A stretch of 64,000 bases of DNA from JABCPH02 sp963524305 (GCA_963524305.1 CAURGH010000003.1:62001-126000); one strand, 5' to 3'; positions 19,223-28,578 are shown, numbered from the stretch's first letter. Notes: a model not told the origin generated them from the letters alone. Program-made: numbers and translations.

Positions 19223-20479
19223 ATGAAACTAACAATAAACAATATCGGGAAATTAAAAAATGCTGAAGTTGTAATTGATGGAATAACGGTTATCACTGGT
19301 GAAAATGATACTGGGAAAAGTACAGTTGGAAAAGTTTTGTGGAGTGCTTTTAATGGATTTTATGAAATTGATGAGAAAGTTTACAAGGAAAAAGTTTCTG
19401 AGTTAGAAAAAATTATAGATGAAATCATAAAAGAAAAAGTTTATAAAAATCTTTCAACGGATTATAATTCTTTTTTTGAAATTTTTAACAGTACGGGGAA
19501 AAAAATTGCTATTGAACTTTTAAAAAATAATAAAGATTATTCAGAAGATGAGATAAAAATTATAATTAATAATTATAAAAAAGATTTAAAAATTGAAAAT
19601 ATTTCAAATTTTGTTCAAGAAATAAATGAAACTTTAAAAATTTCAGACAAAGAAATCATAAAAGTTATTGTTTCACGAATTATGAATAAAGAATTTCATA
19701 ATCAAATTAACGCCGTTTTTTCTAAAGAAAAAATGAATATTGGAGAGATAAGTCTTAAAATAAAAGATAAAAAAATAGATTTAAAAATTGAAAATAATGA
19801 AATTTCAGATGTTCAAAATTATTTTTTAATAAATAAAGAAACGATGTATATTGATAATCCATTTATTTTAGATAGTTATGATTTCGAGGATGAAAATCAC
19901 CAGACACATTTAGCAACCAATGTTTTTTCAGAAAACGAAAATAGTGTTATTTCTGAAATAAAAGTGAAGAAAAAATTGAATAATATTTACCAAAAATTAA
20001 ACAGTGTTTTGAGTGGAGAAATTTTGGAAAATAAAAATTCTAAATTTGTTTACAGAAAAAATGGTGAAGATATTGACTTAAAAAATTTATCGACAGGGCT
20101 TAAAACTTTTGCAATTATAAAAATGTTATTGCAAAATGGAACATTGGAAGAAAATGGGACAATAATTCTTGATGAGCCAGAAATTCATTTACATCCAGAA
20201 TGGCAACTAAAATTTGCTGAATTGATAGTTTTATTGCAAAAAGAGTTTGGAATGCATATTTTATTGACAACACATAGTCCGTATTTTTTAAATGCAATTG
20301 AAGTTTTTTCGGAACGACATAAAATTGATGATAAATGTAAATATTATGTGGCTGAAAATGAAGGAAATAGTAGTATTATAAAAGATGTAACAGGGAATAC
20401 AAGAGAAATTTATAGAAAATTAGCAAGACCGATTCAGGATTTAGAAAATATTAGATATAGCAGTGATTTAGATGAGTAA
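19223..20479 (+). CDS. ABC/SMC-type AAA ATPase of a two-gene module between glyQ and glyS
   Basis: 418 residues. Walker A GENDTGKS lies at 26-33, the ABC-like signature LSTG at 289-292, Walker B ILDEPEIHLHPEW with Asp317-Glu318, and the switch His351 in LLTTHSP. This is the AAA_15/AAA_21 class seen in OLD, Septu, PARIS and other defence ATPases. The helical middle (about 60-250) is lysine/glutamate/asparagine-rich and would form the coiled-coil-like insertion. The ATG at 19223 has AAGGAG 6 bases upstream and is preferred to the TTG at 19202. It overlaps the next gene by 8 bp. There is no Toprim domain, so it is not an OLD nuclease itself. A defence role is inference. Confidence 0.85.
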   Translation: MKLTINNIGKLKNAEVVIDGITVITGENDTGKSTVGKVLWSAFNGFYEIDEKVYKEKVSELEKIIDEIIKEKVYKNLSTDYNSFFEIFNSTGKKIAIELLKNNKDYSEDEIKIIINNYKKDLKIENISNFVQEINETLKISDKEIIKVIVSRIMNKEFHNQINAVFSKEKMNIGEISLKIKDKKIDLKIENNEISDVQNYFLINKETMYIDNPFILDSYDFEDENHQTHLATNVFSENENSVISEIKVKKKLNNIYQKLNSVLSGEILENKNSKFVYRKNGEDIDLKNLSTGLKTFAIIKMLLQNGTLEENGTIILDEPEIHLHPEWQLKFAELIVLLQKEFGMHILLTTHSPYFLNAIEVFSERHKIDDKCKYYVAENEGNSSIIKDVTGNTREIYRKLARPIQDLENIRYSSDLDE

Positions 20480-21080
20480 AAAAATTAATTTGAAAATATA
20501 TAATACTTCTACATTAAAGCAAACTTCAAAAGATGATAATAATGAAGAATATATGACAGAAAGTCAAATTAAAGTAATTAATTTTGATAGTGTTGGAGGA
20601 GATAAGTACACTAGAAATAATAATTTGAGCATTCAGCTAAAAACAAATGATGTTTTATTTTTACATAGCGATAGAAGATATACTTTTATTGAATTTAAAA
20701 ATGGGAAATTACTTAATAAGTCTAATAGAATTGATATAAAAAAATTAAAGGATATAGAGTTAAAGATTCTTAATAGTATGTTTGTTTTAGGAGATATTGA
20801 AGGAAAATCTTTAAATACTTTAAAGGAAATTACAAATTATATTTTGGTTTATAATGAAGACAAAAATTTACCAAATGAAAAGAACTCCATTTCAGAAATT
20901 GGAAATTATTTTGTAAATCAAGGAAGTAGTTTATCAGTTGGAGAAAATACTTTTGATGAAGATGAAATCATTTGTTTTGGACTTGAAAAATTTAAAGGTT
21001 ATTGCTTCAAAAATGTACACACTTACTCAAAAGAGGAATTTGAGGAAAAATTTGTAAGAAAATATGAGAAATTAAAATAA
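20472..21080 (+). CDS. Partner of the AAA ATPase, possible PD-(D/E)xK-like nuclease
   Basis: 202 residues, soluble, no named family recognised. It starts inside the ATPase gene (ATGAGTAA overlap), so the two are almost certainly co-translated. A segment reading LFLHSDRRYTFIEFKNGK has Asp67 and Glu74-Phe-Lys76 on consecutive predicted strands, after Asp60. This is the spacing of a D...ExK nuclease core, followed by a long basic helix (about 85-105). The C-terminal part has CFGLEKFKGYCFKNVHTYS. The nuclease reading rests on this short motif only. It is not visibly an HNH, DUF4435 or Toprim protein. An alternative is a regulatory or target-sensing subunit. Confidence 0.6.
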   Translation: MSKKINLKIYNTSTLKQTSKDDNNEEYMTESQIKVINFDSVGGDKYTRNNNLSIQLKTNDVLFLHSDRRYTFIEFKNGKLLNKSNRIDIKKLKDIELKILNSMFVLGDIEGKSLNTLKEITNYILVYNEDKNLPNEKNSISEIGNYFVNQGSSLSVGENTFDEDEIICFGLEKFKGYCFKNVHTYSKEEFEEKFVRKYEKLK

Positions 21081-21167
21081 AAAATAAAGTCTTTTTTACT
21101 TCTTTTTGGGCGAAAATTTATAAAAAATAAAAAAAGAAGAGTGTAAATACCGAAAGGAGTGAAAAAA

Positions 21168-23198
21168 TTGAATTTTCTTTTTGAAATAGGATTAGAAGAA
21201 TTGCCTTCGAGATATGTAGACGAGGCTGAAAGTAATTTGAAAAAAATTGCGGAAAAAGAATTAAAAGAAGAAAGAATTGCGTTTTCAGAAATAGAGTCTT
21301 TTAGTACGCCTAGAAGAGTAGCGATTATTGTTAAAGATATTGCTGAAAAACAAGCGGATTTGGATAAAAAAAGTGTTGGACCTTCAGTGGAAATCGCTTA
21401 TAAAGACGGAGCGTTGACAAAAGCTGGAGAAGGGTTTATAAAATCACAAGGAGCGACACCTAATGATGTAAAAATTATCGAAAATGAAAAAGGGAAATAT
21501 ATTTCAATTGAAAAATTTATTGCTGGAAAACCTACAAAAGAAGTGTTGCCAGAAATATTGTCGAATGTTATTAAAAAAATCGAGTTTGAAAAATCAATGA
21601 AATGGTCAGATAGAACATTTAGATTTGCAAGACCGATAAAATGGTTTGTAACTTTGCTTGGAACAGAAGTATTGCCTTTTGAGTTTGAAGGATTAAAAGG
21701 TGGAAATAAAACTCGTGGAATGAGATATTTTGCACCACAAGATGTTGAAATTTCAAATCCTGACGAATATGTTTCAAAATTGAGAGAAAATAGCGTAATT
21801 GCTAGAAAAGCTGATAGAAAAGCAGAAATTTTGAAAAGTATAAAAGAAAACTGTGAAAATGATGGCGATGTTGCAATTATCAATAACTATTTGTTGGAAG
21901 AAGTTGTGAATTTGGTGGAATATCCTTTTGCAATAAAAGGAGAGTTTAATTCTGATTATTTAAACCTTCCAGAAGATATTATTACAATAACTATGGAAAC
22001 ACACCAAAGATATTTTCCAGTGAAAGATGCAAATGGAAGATTGACAAATAAATTTATTGTAATTAGAAATGCACCTGAGTATTCGGAAGTTGTGAAAAAA
22101 GGTAATGAAAAAGTTATCGAGCCAAGACTTGCCGATGCAAAATTCTTCTTTGATGAAGATTTAAAAGGTAAATTTGCTGATAATGTGGAAAAATTAAAAG
22201 AAGTTACATTCCAAAAAGATATGGGAACAATTTATGAAAAAATGCAAAGAAGTAAAAAAATCGCTGAATATTTGGTAGATGAATTGGGATACGAAGCGAA
22301 AAAGAAAAATATCTTAAGAACAGTGGAACTTTCAAAAGCGGACTTGGTTTCAAATGTAATCGCAGAAAAAGAATTTACAAAATTGCAAGGATTTATGGGA
22401 TCAGTTTATGCTGAAAAGCAAGGTGAAGATAAAGAAGTGGCACTTGGAATTTTTGAACATTACTTGCCAAGATACCAAAATGATATTTTGCCAACAACTA
22501 TTGAAGGAGCGTTAGCTGGAATTGCTGATAAAATCGACACTGTAGTGGGTTGTTATTCAGTAGGTTTAAAACCAACAAGTTCAAAAGACCCTTATGCGTT
22601 GAGAAGAGCGGTTCAAGGAATCATTCAAGTAGCATTAAATTCTAAATTAGAGTTAAATTACGAAAAATTAGTTGAAAAGGCTTACGAAATTTTTGCAGCT
22701 GATAAAAAAGTGTTAGATAAAAATGTTGTGGAAAATGTGGTAGAATTGTTTAAACAAAGATTATCAAATGTTTTAGGCGAAAAATACAGCAAAGACTTGA
22801 TTTCATATGAAATTAATCTTGAAAATAATATTGTGCAATTAAATGAAAGATTATCAGTACTGTCGGAATTGTCTAAAACAGAAAATTTTGAAACATTAAT
22901 TAACTTATTAAAAAGGGTAAAAAATATAGTTAAAGATAACAAAGGTGAAGTTGAAATTTTGGAAAATTTATTTGAAAAAGAAGAGGAAAAAGCGATATTT
23001 AAATTAGGAAATGAATTGGAATTGCTTGAAAATAAAAATTTTTCAAATTACGTACAAGTTTTATTGAATAATGCGAATGTAATTAATAACTATTTTGACA
23101 ACGTAATAATTAATGTTGAAAATGAAAAAATTAAAAATAATAGAATTTCTACATTAAAAAAATTAGAAAATTCTATTGATAAAATGATAAACATTTAA
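21168..23198 (+). CDS. glyS: Glycyl-tRNA synthetase beta subunit
   Basis: 676 residues, the tRNA-binding and accessory subunit that pairs with GlyQ. The N-terminus NFLFEIGLEELPSRYV and motifs FSTPRRVAII, MRYFAPQDVEI, TMETHQRYFPV and TSSKDPYALRRAVQGI are typical. The TTG at 21168 is chosen as start: AAAGGAG ends 8 bases before it, whereas a GTG at 21159 lies inside that same site. It is separated from glyQ by the ATPase/partner pair but remains on the same strand, so it may still be co-transcribed. Confidence 0.95.
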   Translation: MNFLFEIGLEELPSRYVDEAESNLKKIAEKELKEERIAFSEIESFSTPRRVAIIVKDIAEKQADLDKKSVGPSVEIAYKDGALTKAGEGFIKSQGATPNDVKIIENEKGKYISIEKFIAGKPTKEVLPEILSNVIKKIEFEKSMKWSDRTFRFARPIKWFVTLLGTEVLPFEFEGLKGGNKTRGMRYFAPQDVEISNPDEYVSKLRENSVIARKADRKAEILKSIKENCENDGDVAIINNYLLEEVVNLVEYPFAIKGEFNSDYLNLPEDIITITMETHQRYFPVKDANGRLTNKFIVIRNAPEYSEVVKKGNEKVIEPRLADAKFFFDEDLKGKFADNVEKLKEVTFQKDMGTIYEKMQRSKKIAEYLVDELGYEAKKKNILRTVELSKADLVSNVIAEKEFTKLQGFMGSVYAEKQGEDKEVALGIFEHYLPRYQNDILPTTIEGALAGIADKIDTVVGCYSVGLKPTSSKDPYALRRAVQGIIQVALNSKLELNYEKLVEKAYEIFAADKKVLDKNVVENVVELFKQRLSNVLGEKYSKDLISYEINLENNIVQLNERLSVLSELSKTENFETLINLLKRVKNIVKDNKGEVEILENLFEKEEEKAIFKLGNELELLENKNFSNYVQVLLNNANVINNYFDNVIINVENEKIKNNRISTLKKLENSIDKMINI

Positions 23199-23304
23199 TA
23201 TTTTTCGATAAAAATTTAAAAATAGAAAATGACTAAAAAGTCAATAAACACCGCTTTTTTAACGAAGATTATGAAATGAATTAGCGGAAAAATAAAAAAA
23301 AGTG

Positions 23305-23333
23305 TTGATTTTAGGTTTAAAATGTAGTATAAT
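23305..23333 (+). promoter_or_regulatory. Promoter for the OmpA-family gene
   Basis: TTGATT, 17 bp, TATAAT. It is one of the best sigma-70 type matches in the window and fits a highly expressed outer-membrane protein. The leader is about 60 bases. Confidence 0.75.
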
Positions 23334-23399
23334 CTTAGTGGAAAGTTAGGGAAGATTCAAGAAATTGTTTTATTTTAGAAGAATTTTAAGGAGGACATT

Positions 23400-24509
23400 A
23401 TGAAAAAGTTAGTTATTTTAGGAACAGCTTTATTAGCATTAAATGCTGTTGCATCAGAAGTGCAATTTAAAAGTGGATATGATTTTTACAGAGAATTTAA
23501 AACTGGAATAGGATTATCTGGAGTTAAAGGAGAAAAATTACAAAAAGGACCTACAGCAGGTGTTGAATACCTTTTTGATAACCAAGGTGAATTTGAATGG
23601 GGAGTTGGAGCAGAATACAAATTCTCAAACAGATCATCTAAATTAAGAGATAGAGAATCTAAAGAAAAAATTGGAAAAGATGTTCCAGTTTATGCAGTAG
23701 GTAAATTTAATTTAATTACTACTAAAAATGGAAACGATGCTTTATACTTATTAGGAAGAGCAGGATATAACTTTGCTAAAGAAAGCAATGTTGTAAAAGA
23801 TGCAGGATTAAAAGCTAAAGGTGGATTATACACTGCAGCAGGAGTTGGTACAGAATTTGGACCAGTTTCATTAGAAGCTATTTATGAAAGATCAAATATT
23901 AAATTGAAAGACGATACTGGTACTGTAAAAATGAGAAACGATCTTGATTCAGTAGGAGTAAGAGTAGGATATAGATTCGGTCAATTGAAAAATGACAGAT
24001 CACCTAAAATTATAGAAAAAACAGTTGTTGTGCCTGCACCAGCACCAGTAACACCAGCACCAGCACCAGTAGTAAAACCAGATATTGATACAAGAGATAC
24101 AGTTCAATTACCATTTAGCTGTGCTGCTAATGAAAGAAAATGTGTAATTAGAGGATTTAAAGTTGATGGAAGAGTACCTAATGAAGCTGAAGCATCAGAC
24201 TTGAGAACAATCGCAGGAATTATTAACCAATTCGCTGACGGTGGATCAATCGACTTCGTTGGACATACAGATTCAACTGGAGCAGCTGCTTATAACCAAA
24301 AATTATCAGTAGCAAGAGCTCAAAACGTAGCTAGATTATTGAAAGAATACGGATTGAAAAATACAATTTCTTACGGAACAATCACTGGACAAGGAGAAAC
24401 TAACCCAGTTGATACTAACGAAACTGTTAAAGGAAGATACAACAACAGAAGAGTTGAATTATTCTTCCAAAACGTTGACTTTAACAATGTTAGATTCATC
24501 AACAGATAG
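23400..24509 (+). CDS. OmpA-family outer-membrane protein
   Basis: 369 residues. A signal peptide (MKKLVILGTALLALNAVA, cleavage about residue 18) is followed by a beta-barrel-like region with alternating aromatic residues up to about residue 200. A Pro-Ala hinge (PAPAPVTPAPAPVV, about 210-223) leads to a C-terminal OmpA/MotB peptidoglycan-binding domain with DFVGHTDSTGAAAYNQKLS, then RAQNVARLL and GRYNNRRVELFF. Role: structural anchor between outer membrane and cell wall, possibly a porin. AGGAGG precedes the ATG. It has its own strong promoter and terminator. Confidence 0.92.
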   Translation: MKKLVILGTALLALNAVASEVQFKSGYDFYREFKTGIGLSGVKGEKLQKGPTAGVEYLFDNQGEFEWGVGAEYKFSNRSSKLRDRESKEKIGKDVPVYAVGKFNLITTKNGNDALYLLGRAGYNFAKESNVVKDAGLKAKGGLYTAAGVGTEFGPVSLEAIYERSNIKLKDDTGTVKMRNDLDSVGVRVGYRFGQLKNDRSPKIIEKTVVVPAPAPVTPAPAPVVKPDIDTRDTVQLPFSCAANERKCVIRGFKVDGRVPNEAEASDLRTIAGIINQFADGGSIDFVGHTDSTGAAAYNQKLSVARAQNVARLLKEYGLKNTISYGTITGQGETNPVDTNETVKGRYNNRRVELFFQNVDFNNVRFINR

Positions 24510-24530
24510 TAAGAATAAAATAAATAAAAA

Positions 24531-24562
24531 GGAATCGTCTTTTGACGGTTCTTTTTTTTTTA
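24531..24562 (+). terminator. Rho-independent terminator after the OmpA-family gene
   Basis: GAATCGTC pairs with GACGGTTC around a TTTT loop, followed by ten T. A textbook terminator. Confidence 0.93.
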
Positions 24563-24571
24563 CAAAAAATG

Positions 24572-24580
24572 TGTTATAAT
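24572..24580 (+). promoter_or_regulatory. Extended -10 promoter for rfaE2
   Basis: TGTTATAAT lies immediately after the ompA terminator. No clear -35 is seen. The transcript would carry rfaE2, tsaE, tsaB and ftsY. Confidence 0.55.
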
Positions 24581-24673
24581 TTAGTGCGATTATTTTTAGA
24601 AAGATTTAGTAAAAATGCGAGCGAAGTCTTTTTTGTTACTATTTGGTGGCAAAAAATAAAGATTGGAGATAAA

Positions 24674-25159
24674 ATGAGTTTTAAAGATAATTTATTAACG
24701 CAGGAAGAAATGAAAGAGAAAATAGAATTGTTAAAAGAAGAGGGGAAAAAGGTTGTTTTTACGAATGGAGTGTTTGATATCTTACATATTGGGCATTTGA
24801 CTTATCTTGAAGAGGCAAAATCGCTGGGAGATGTATTGGTTGTGGCGGTTAACAGTGATGCTTCTGTGAAAGTAAATAAAGGAGATAAGCGACCGATAAA
24901 TAGTGAGGGAAATAGAGCAAAAATGCTATTAGGTACGAAGTTTGTAGATTATACGGTTATTTTTAATGAGAAGATGCCTGAGAAAGTGCTTGATTTATTG
25001 AAACCTGATATTCATGTAAAGGGTGGAGATTATAAGAAAGAGGATTTGCCAGAAACGAAAATTGTTGAGAAAAATGGTGGAGAAGTGAAGATTTTGTCAT
25101 TTGTGGACAATATTTCGACTACTGAGATTATAAATAGAATATTGGAAGCGTATAAATAG
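24674..25159 (+). CDS. rfaE2: D-glycero-beta-D-manno-heptose 1-phosphate adenylyltransferase
   Basis: 161 residues, equal to the C-terminal half of HldE. It is a cytidylyltransferase-fold enzyme that transfers AMP to heptose-1-phosphate for ADP-heptose, a precursor of the LPS inner core. The nucleotide motif FTNGVFDILHIGH has HIGH at 38-41, and NSDASVKVNKGDKRPI and KPDIHVKGGDY follow. The ATG at 24674 has GGAG upstream. The frame is open further upstream but runs into the terminator and promoter, so the longer version is rejected. No kinase half is fused, as in species with split HldE. Confidence 0.93.
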   Translation: MSFKDNLLTQEEMKEKIELLKEEGKKVVFTNGVFDILHIGHLTYLEEAKSLGDVLVVAVNSDASVKVNKGDKRPINSEGNRAKMLLGTKFVDYTVIFNEKMPEKVLDLLKPDIHVKGGDYKKEDLPETKIVEKNGGEVKILSFVDNISTTEIINRILEAYK

Positions 25160-25212
25160 TGTCGTACAAATAAAATGTGCGGATAAAAGAGTTTTTTTGG
25201 AAAAGGGGAGAG

Positions 25213-25680
25213 ATGAATAGGAAAATATTGAATTTTGAGGAAATAGATGAACTGGCAGTAAAAATGGCTAGGAAATTGAGAAAAGGTGGTTGTCTTGGGC
25301 TTATCGGAGATTTGGGAGCTGGGAAAACGACTTTTACGAAGAAGATTTGTAAAGAATATAATATAAATGAAAATATAAAAAGTCCGACTTTTACTTATGT
25401 TATTGAATATAAGAGTGGAGATGTTACGGTTTATCATTTTGATGCGTATCGGATTATTAATTCTGAAGAGATTTATGAAATTGGATTTGAGGATTATATC
25501 GGTGAGGAAAATAGCGTGGTAATTGTGGAATGGGCGAATAATATAATTGACGAGATGCCAGAGGACACGATTTATGTGGAAATTAATCATAATGGAGAAA
25601 ATACTCGAGAGGTATCAGTTTATCAAATAGAAGATGGAGAGAAAAAATATGTTGACATTTGCGATAACGACAACGACTAA
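25213..25680 (+). CDS. tsaE: tRNA threonylcarbamoyladenosine biosynthesis ATPase TsaE
   Basis: 155 residues. P-loop GDLGAGKTT at 32-40, SPTFTYVIEY and the YHFDAYR segment identify TsaE, the ATPase that cycles the TsaB-TsaD complex during t6A37 formation on ANN-decoding tRNAs. The ATG at 25213 follows GGGGAG closely. The in-frame GTG at 25177 adds 12 residues not typical of the family. Its 3' end overlaps tsaB by 32 bp, which indicates translational coupling of the two partner proteins. Confidence 0.95.
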   Translation: MNRKILNFEEIDELAVKMARKLRKGGCLGLIGDLGAGKTTFTKKICKEYNINENIKSPTFTYVIEYKSGDVTVYHFDAYRIINSEEIYEIGFEDYIGEENSVVIVEWANNIIDEMPEDTIYVEINHNGENTREVSVYQIEDGEKKYVDICDNDND

Positions 25681-26377
25681 ATTAGCAGGACTTTCGTTGC
25701 ATAAAAATGGAAAATATTTAGGAGAAGTCAAGGTTGAGGTTGCAAAAACTCATTCGACTACGATTTTGGAGCAAATTGATAGATTGTTTGAGTGGACAGG
25801 AACGACGCTTGATGAAGTGGAGAATGTGCTTGTTTCGATAGGACCAGGATCATTTACGGGTGTGAGAATAGCGATTGCAGTCGTGAAAGGCTTGTTTTTT
25901 AATAAAAATGTGAGATTTTTTGAAGTGAATGAGTTGGATGCTTTGGCATATCAAGGTTTTTATCAACTTAAAAGCATAAAAAATGATACTGAGAGTGCGA
26001 AAATTTATTCGTTGATTGATTCACGAAAAGAAAAAGTTTATGCAGCGGTTTATCAAGTTCAGAAAAATTTGGAGAATGAATTTGAATTGAAACAGATTAA
26101 AGATTATGAAGTAAGAAAATTAGATAATATTATTGAGGAAATTAACAATTCTGAAAATGAGGAAAATTATTTAGTTGGAGATGCAGTCTTGAATTACATG
26201 GAAAAAATTATTGAAAAAATAGCAGAGAAAGTAAAAATTTTTGAGGATAATTCTTTGAAAATTAGTACGACGACGTTTGCAGAGATGTTTTTTGATGGGA
26301 AATTGAAAGAAACAAATATTATTGACTTAAAACCAGATTATTTGGAAAAATCACAGGCAGAAAGGGATAAAAAATAA
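25649..26377 (+). CDS. tsaB: tRNA threonylcarbamoyladenosine biosynthesis protein TsaB
   Basis: 242 residues, M22/ASKHA-fold scaffold protein of the t6A complex. The stretch LVSIGPGSFTGVRIAIAVVKG is the family signature, preceded by HSTTILEQID. It starts inside tsaE (32-bp overlap) at an ATG with GGAGAG upstream, and its stop shares one base with the ftsY ATG (TAATG). TsaD is not encoded in this window. The C-terminal half is variable, as usual for TsaB. Confidence 0.93.
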   Translation: MLTFAITTTTKLAGLSLHKNGKYLGEVKVEVAKTHSTTILEQIDRLFEWTGTTLDEVENVLVSIGPGSFTGVRIAIAVVKGLFFNKNVRFFEVNELDALAYQGFYQLKSIKNDTESAKIYSLIDSRKEKVYAAVYQVQKNLENEFELKQIKDYEVRKLDNIIEEINNSENEENYLVGDAVLNYMEKIIEKIAEKVKIFEDNSLKISTTTFAEMFFDGKLKETNIIDLKPDYLEKSQAERDKK

Positions 26378-27510
26378 TGGCTTTAAAAAATTTATTTAAA
26401 TTTGGTAAGAAAAAGAAGAAAGAGGATGAGTTTGAGAAAGAGCTGGAAGTAGCAGAAGAATTAGAAGAGAAAAAAGCACAAATTGAAGAGGAAATAAAAA
26501 AAGAGGTTTCTAAAATTAGCAAGGAAATTGAGAAGGATATTGATAGTTCCTTGGAGAGAGTAGATAAAAAGGTAGAAAAAACAAAGGAAAAGCCGAAATT
26601 GAAACCTTTGAAGGATAGATTGGCAACACCAAAAAAGGGATTTTTTGGAAGATTGAAAGAGATGTTGCTTGGGAAGACGATAGACGACGAGTTGTATGAA
26701 GAGTTGGAGGAATTGTTGATTCAATCGGATATTGGAATGAATATGACGATAAAACTTGTTGAGGAGCTTGAAAAATCAGTCGCTAAAAAAAGATTAAAAA
26801 CTTCGGAAGCAGTTTATGAAGAACTGAAGGAATTGCTAAAAGAAAAATTGGTTAATAACAACAAGGGAAATGCTGGATTAAATTTGAAAGATGGAGAGTT
26901 GAACATTATTTTGGTTGTTGGAGTTAATGGAGTTGGGAAAACGACTTCGATTGGGAAAATTGCGAAAAAACTGAAGGATGAAGGTAAAAAGGTAATTATT
27001 GGAGCTGGAGATACTTTTAGAGCTGCGGCAATTGAGCAAGTTGAAGAATGGGGAAACAGAGTTGGTGTTGAAGTTATAAAACAGGCTCATGGAAGTGATC
27101 CAGCGGCAGTTATTTTTGATGCAGTGAGTACGGCTAGAAACAAAAATTATGATGTTGTAATTTTGGATACAGCTGGAAGATTGCATAATAAACGTGATTT
27201 GATGAAGGAATTAGAAAAAATTAATAAAATAATTAGACAGCAATCAGGACAAGATGAGTTTGAGACATTACTTGTAATTGATAGTACGACAGGGCAAAAT
27301 GGACTTGAACAGGCGAGAATTTTTAATGAAATCGTTGATTTGACTGGAATTATTTTGACAAAATTTGATGGGACTGCCAAAGGTGGAATAATTTTTCCAA
27401 TAACGGCAGAACTTGAGAAACCGATTAAGTTTATTGGGGTTGGAGAAGGAATTGATGATTTGAGAACGTTTGATACGAAGGAATTTGTTGAAGCGATGTT
27501 TGAGGATTAA
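26377..27510 (+). CDS. ftsY: Signal recognition particle receptor FtsY
   Basis: 377 residues. A highly charged N-terminal A domain (about 1-75, Lys/Glu repeats) precedes the N and G domains. G1 is GVNGVGKT at 182-189, followed by GDTFRAAAIEQ, DTAGRLHNKRDLM and TKFDGTAKGG. The GTPase docks SRP-ribosome complexes to the SecYEG translocon at the inner membrane. The start overlaps the tsaB stop by one base. It is the last gene of the rfaE2-tsaE-tsaB-ftsY run, and pta begins 60 bp later. Confidence 0.97.
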   Translation: MALKNLFKFGKKKKKEDEFEKELEVAEELEEKKAQIEEEIKKEVSKISKEIEKDIDSSLERVDKKVEKTKEKPKLKPLKDRLATPKKGFFGRLKEMLLGKTIDDELYEELEELLIQSDIGMNMTIKLVEELEKSVAKKRLKTSEAVYEELKELLKEKLVNNNKGNAGLNLKDGELNIILVVGVNGVGKTTSIGKIAKKLKDEGKKVIIGAGDTFRAAAIEQVEEWGNRVGVEVIKQAHGSDPAAVIFDAVSTARNKNYDVVILDTAGRLHNKRDLMKELEKINKIIRQQSGQDEFETLLVIDSTTGQNGLEQARIFNEIVDLTGIILTKFDGTAKGGIIFPITAELEKPIKFIGVGEGIDDLRTFDTKEFVEAMFED

Positions 27511-27570
27511 TAATTTTTGTATATTATAAAAAATAATAAATAAAACTAATGCAGAATGGAGTTGAATTGA

Positions 27571-28578
27571 GTGGTAAGTAGCTTGTTAGAACAATTAAAA
27601 GAGAGAGCAAAAAAATTAGGAAAAACTATAATTTTACCTGAAACTGAAGATGAAAGAGTATTAAGAGCAGCAGAAAAGGCTATGGCAGAAGGTGTAGCTA
27701 AAATTGCTTTAGTTGGAAATGAAGAAGAATTAAAGGCAAAAGCTGCAGAATTAGGTGTTTCATTGGAAGGAGCCATCTTTTATGATCCGAATAATTGTAA
27801 GACAATAGATGAAATGGCAGAACAATTGAGAAAAAGAAGAGAAAAAAAAGGTATGACATTTGAAACGGCAAAAGCTATTTTGCTGTCAGATCCAAGATTT
27901 TTTGGAGCGATGTTAGTTAAACAAGGAAGAGTTGACGGAATGGTTGCTGGATCAAGTTCACCGACAGCACATGTGTTAAGAGCGGCGATTTTAGTTATTG
28001 GACCAAAACCAGGATTGAAAACAGTTTCGAGCTCATTTATAATGATTACGAATACAGCTGAATTTGGAGACAGCGGAGTGTTTGTTTATTCGGATGCAGG
28101 AGTTATTCCTAATCCTACAGCATTACAATTGGCAGATATTGCAGTGTCGGCAGCAGAAAAAGCAAGATTTACAGCAGGAATTAAAGAACCAAAAGTTGCA
28201 TTCTTGTCGTATTCGACAATGGGAAGTGCTGATGGAGAATCAGTTACAAAAGTTAGAGAAGCCATGGAAATCTTGAGAGAAAGAGATATTGATTTTGAAT
28301 TTGATGGAGAATTGCAATTAGATGCAGCTATAGTTCCAGAAGTTGCAGCTTCAAAGGCACCTAACTCAAAAGTGGCTGGACACGCAAATGTATTAATTTT
28401 CCCTGACTTAAATGCAGGAAACATTGGATACAAATTGACGCAAAGATTGGCAAAAGCTAAAGCATTGGGACCATTAATTCAAGGATTGGCAAGTCCAGTA
28501 CATGATTTGTCAAGAGGATGTAATGTGGACGATATCGTAGAAGTTGTGGCTATAACAGCAGTTGAATCAGATCAGTAA
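27571..28578 (+). CDS. pta: Phosphate acetyltransferase
   Basis: 335 residues, the short Pta form without the N-terminal regulatory domain. It interconverts acetyl-CoA and acetyl phosphate. Motifs are ILPETEDERVLRAAEKA, GRVDGMVAGSSSPTAHVLRAA and FLSYSTMGSADG, with PNLNAG-like FPDLNAGNIGYK near the end. The GTG start has GGAG 9 bases upstream. ackA follows after 79 bp, giving the classic acetate-forming, ATP-yielding pair of a fermentative organism. Confidence 0.97.
   Translation: MVSSLLEQLKERAKKLGKTIILPETEDERVLRAAEKAMAEGVAKIALVGNEEELKAKAAELGVSLEGAIFYDPNNCKTIDEMAEQLRKRREKKGMTFETAKAILLSDPRFFGAMLVKQGRVDGMVAGSSSPTAHVLRAAILVIGPKPGLKTVSSSFIMITNTAEFGDSGVFVYSDAGVIPNPTALQLADIAVSAAEKARFTAGIKEPKVAFLSYSTMGSADGESVTKVREAMEILRERDIDFEFDGELQLDAAIVPEVAASKAPNSKVAGHANVLIFPDLNAGNIGYKLTQRLAKAKALGPLIQGLASPVHDLSRGCNVDDIVEVVAITAVESDQ

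Noticed and set aside
19223..21080. Assignment of the ATPase pair to PARIS, Septu, Gabija or OLD
   Set aside because: The ATPase class fits loosely, but no Toprim, HNH or DUF4435 signature is visible in either protein, so naming a known system would go beyond the sequence.
23229..23290. Terminator between glyS and the OmpA-family gene
   Set aside because: Only two short stems are seen (TGACT/AGTCA and CCGCT/AGCGG), without a T run in the right place.
24542..24673. Longer N-terminus for the heptose-phosphate adenylyltransferase
   Set aside because: The upstream in-frame part overlaps the ompA terminator and the -10 promoter; the ATG at 24674 has a proper ribosome site and fits the family.
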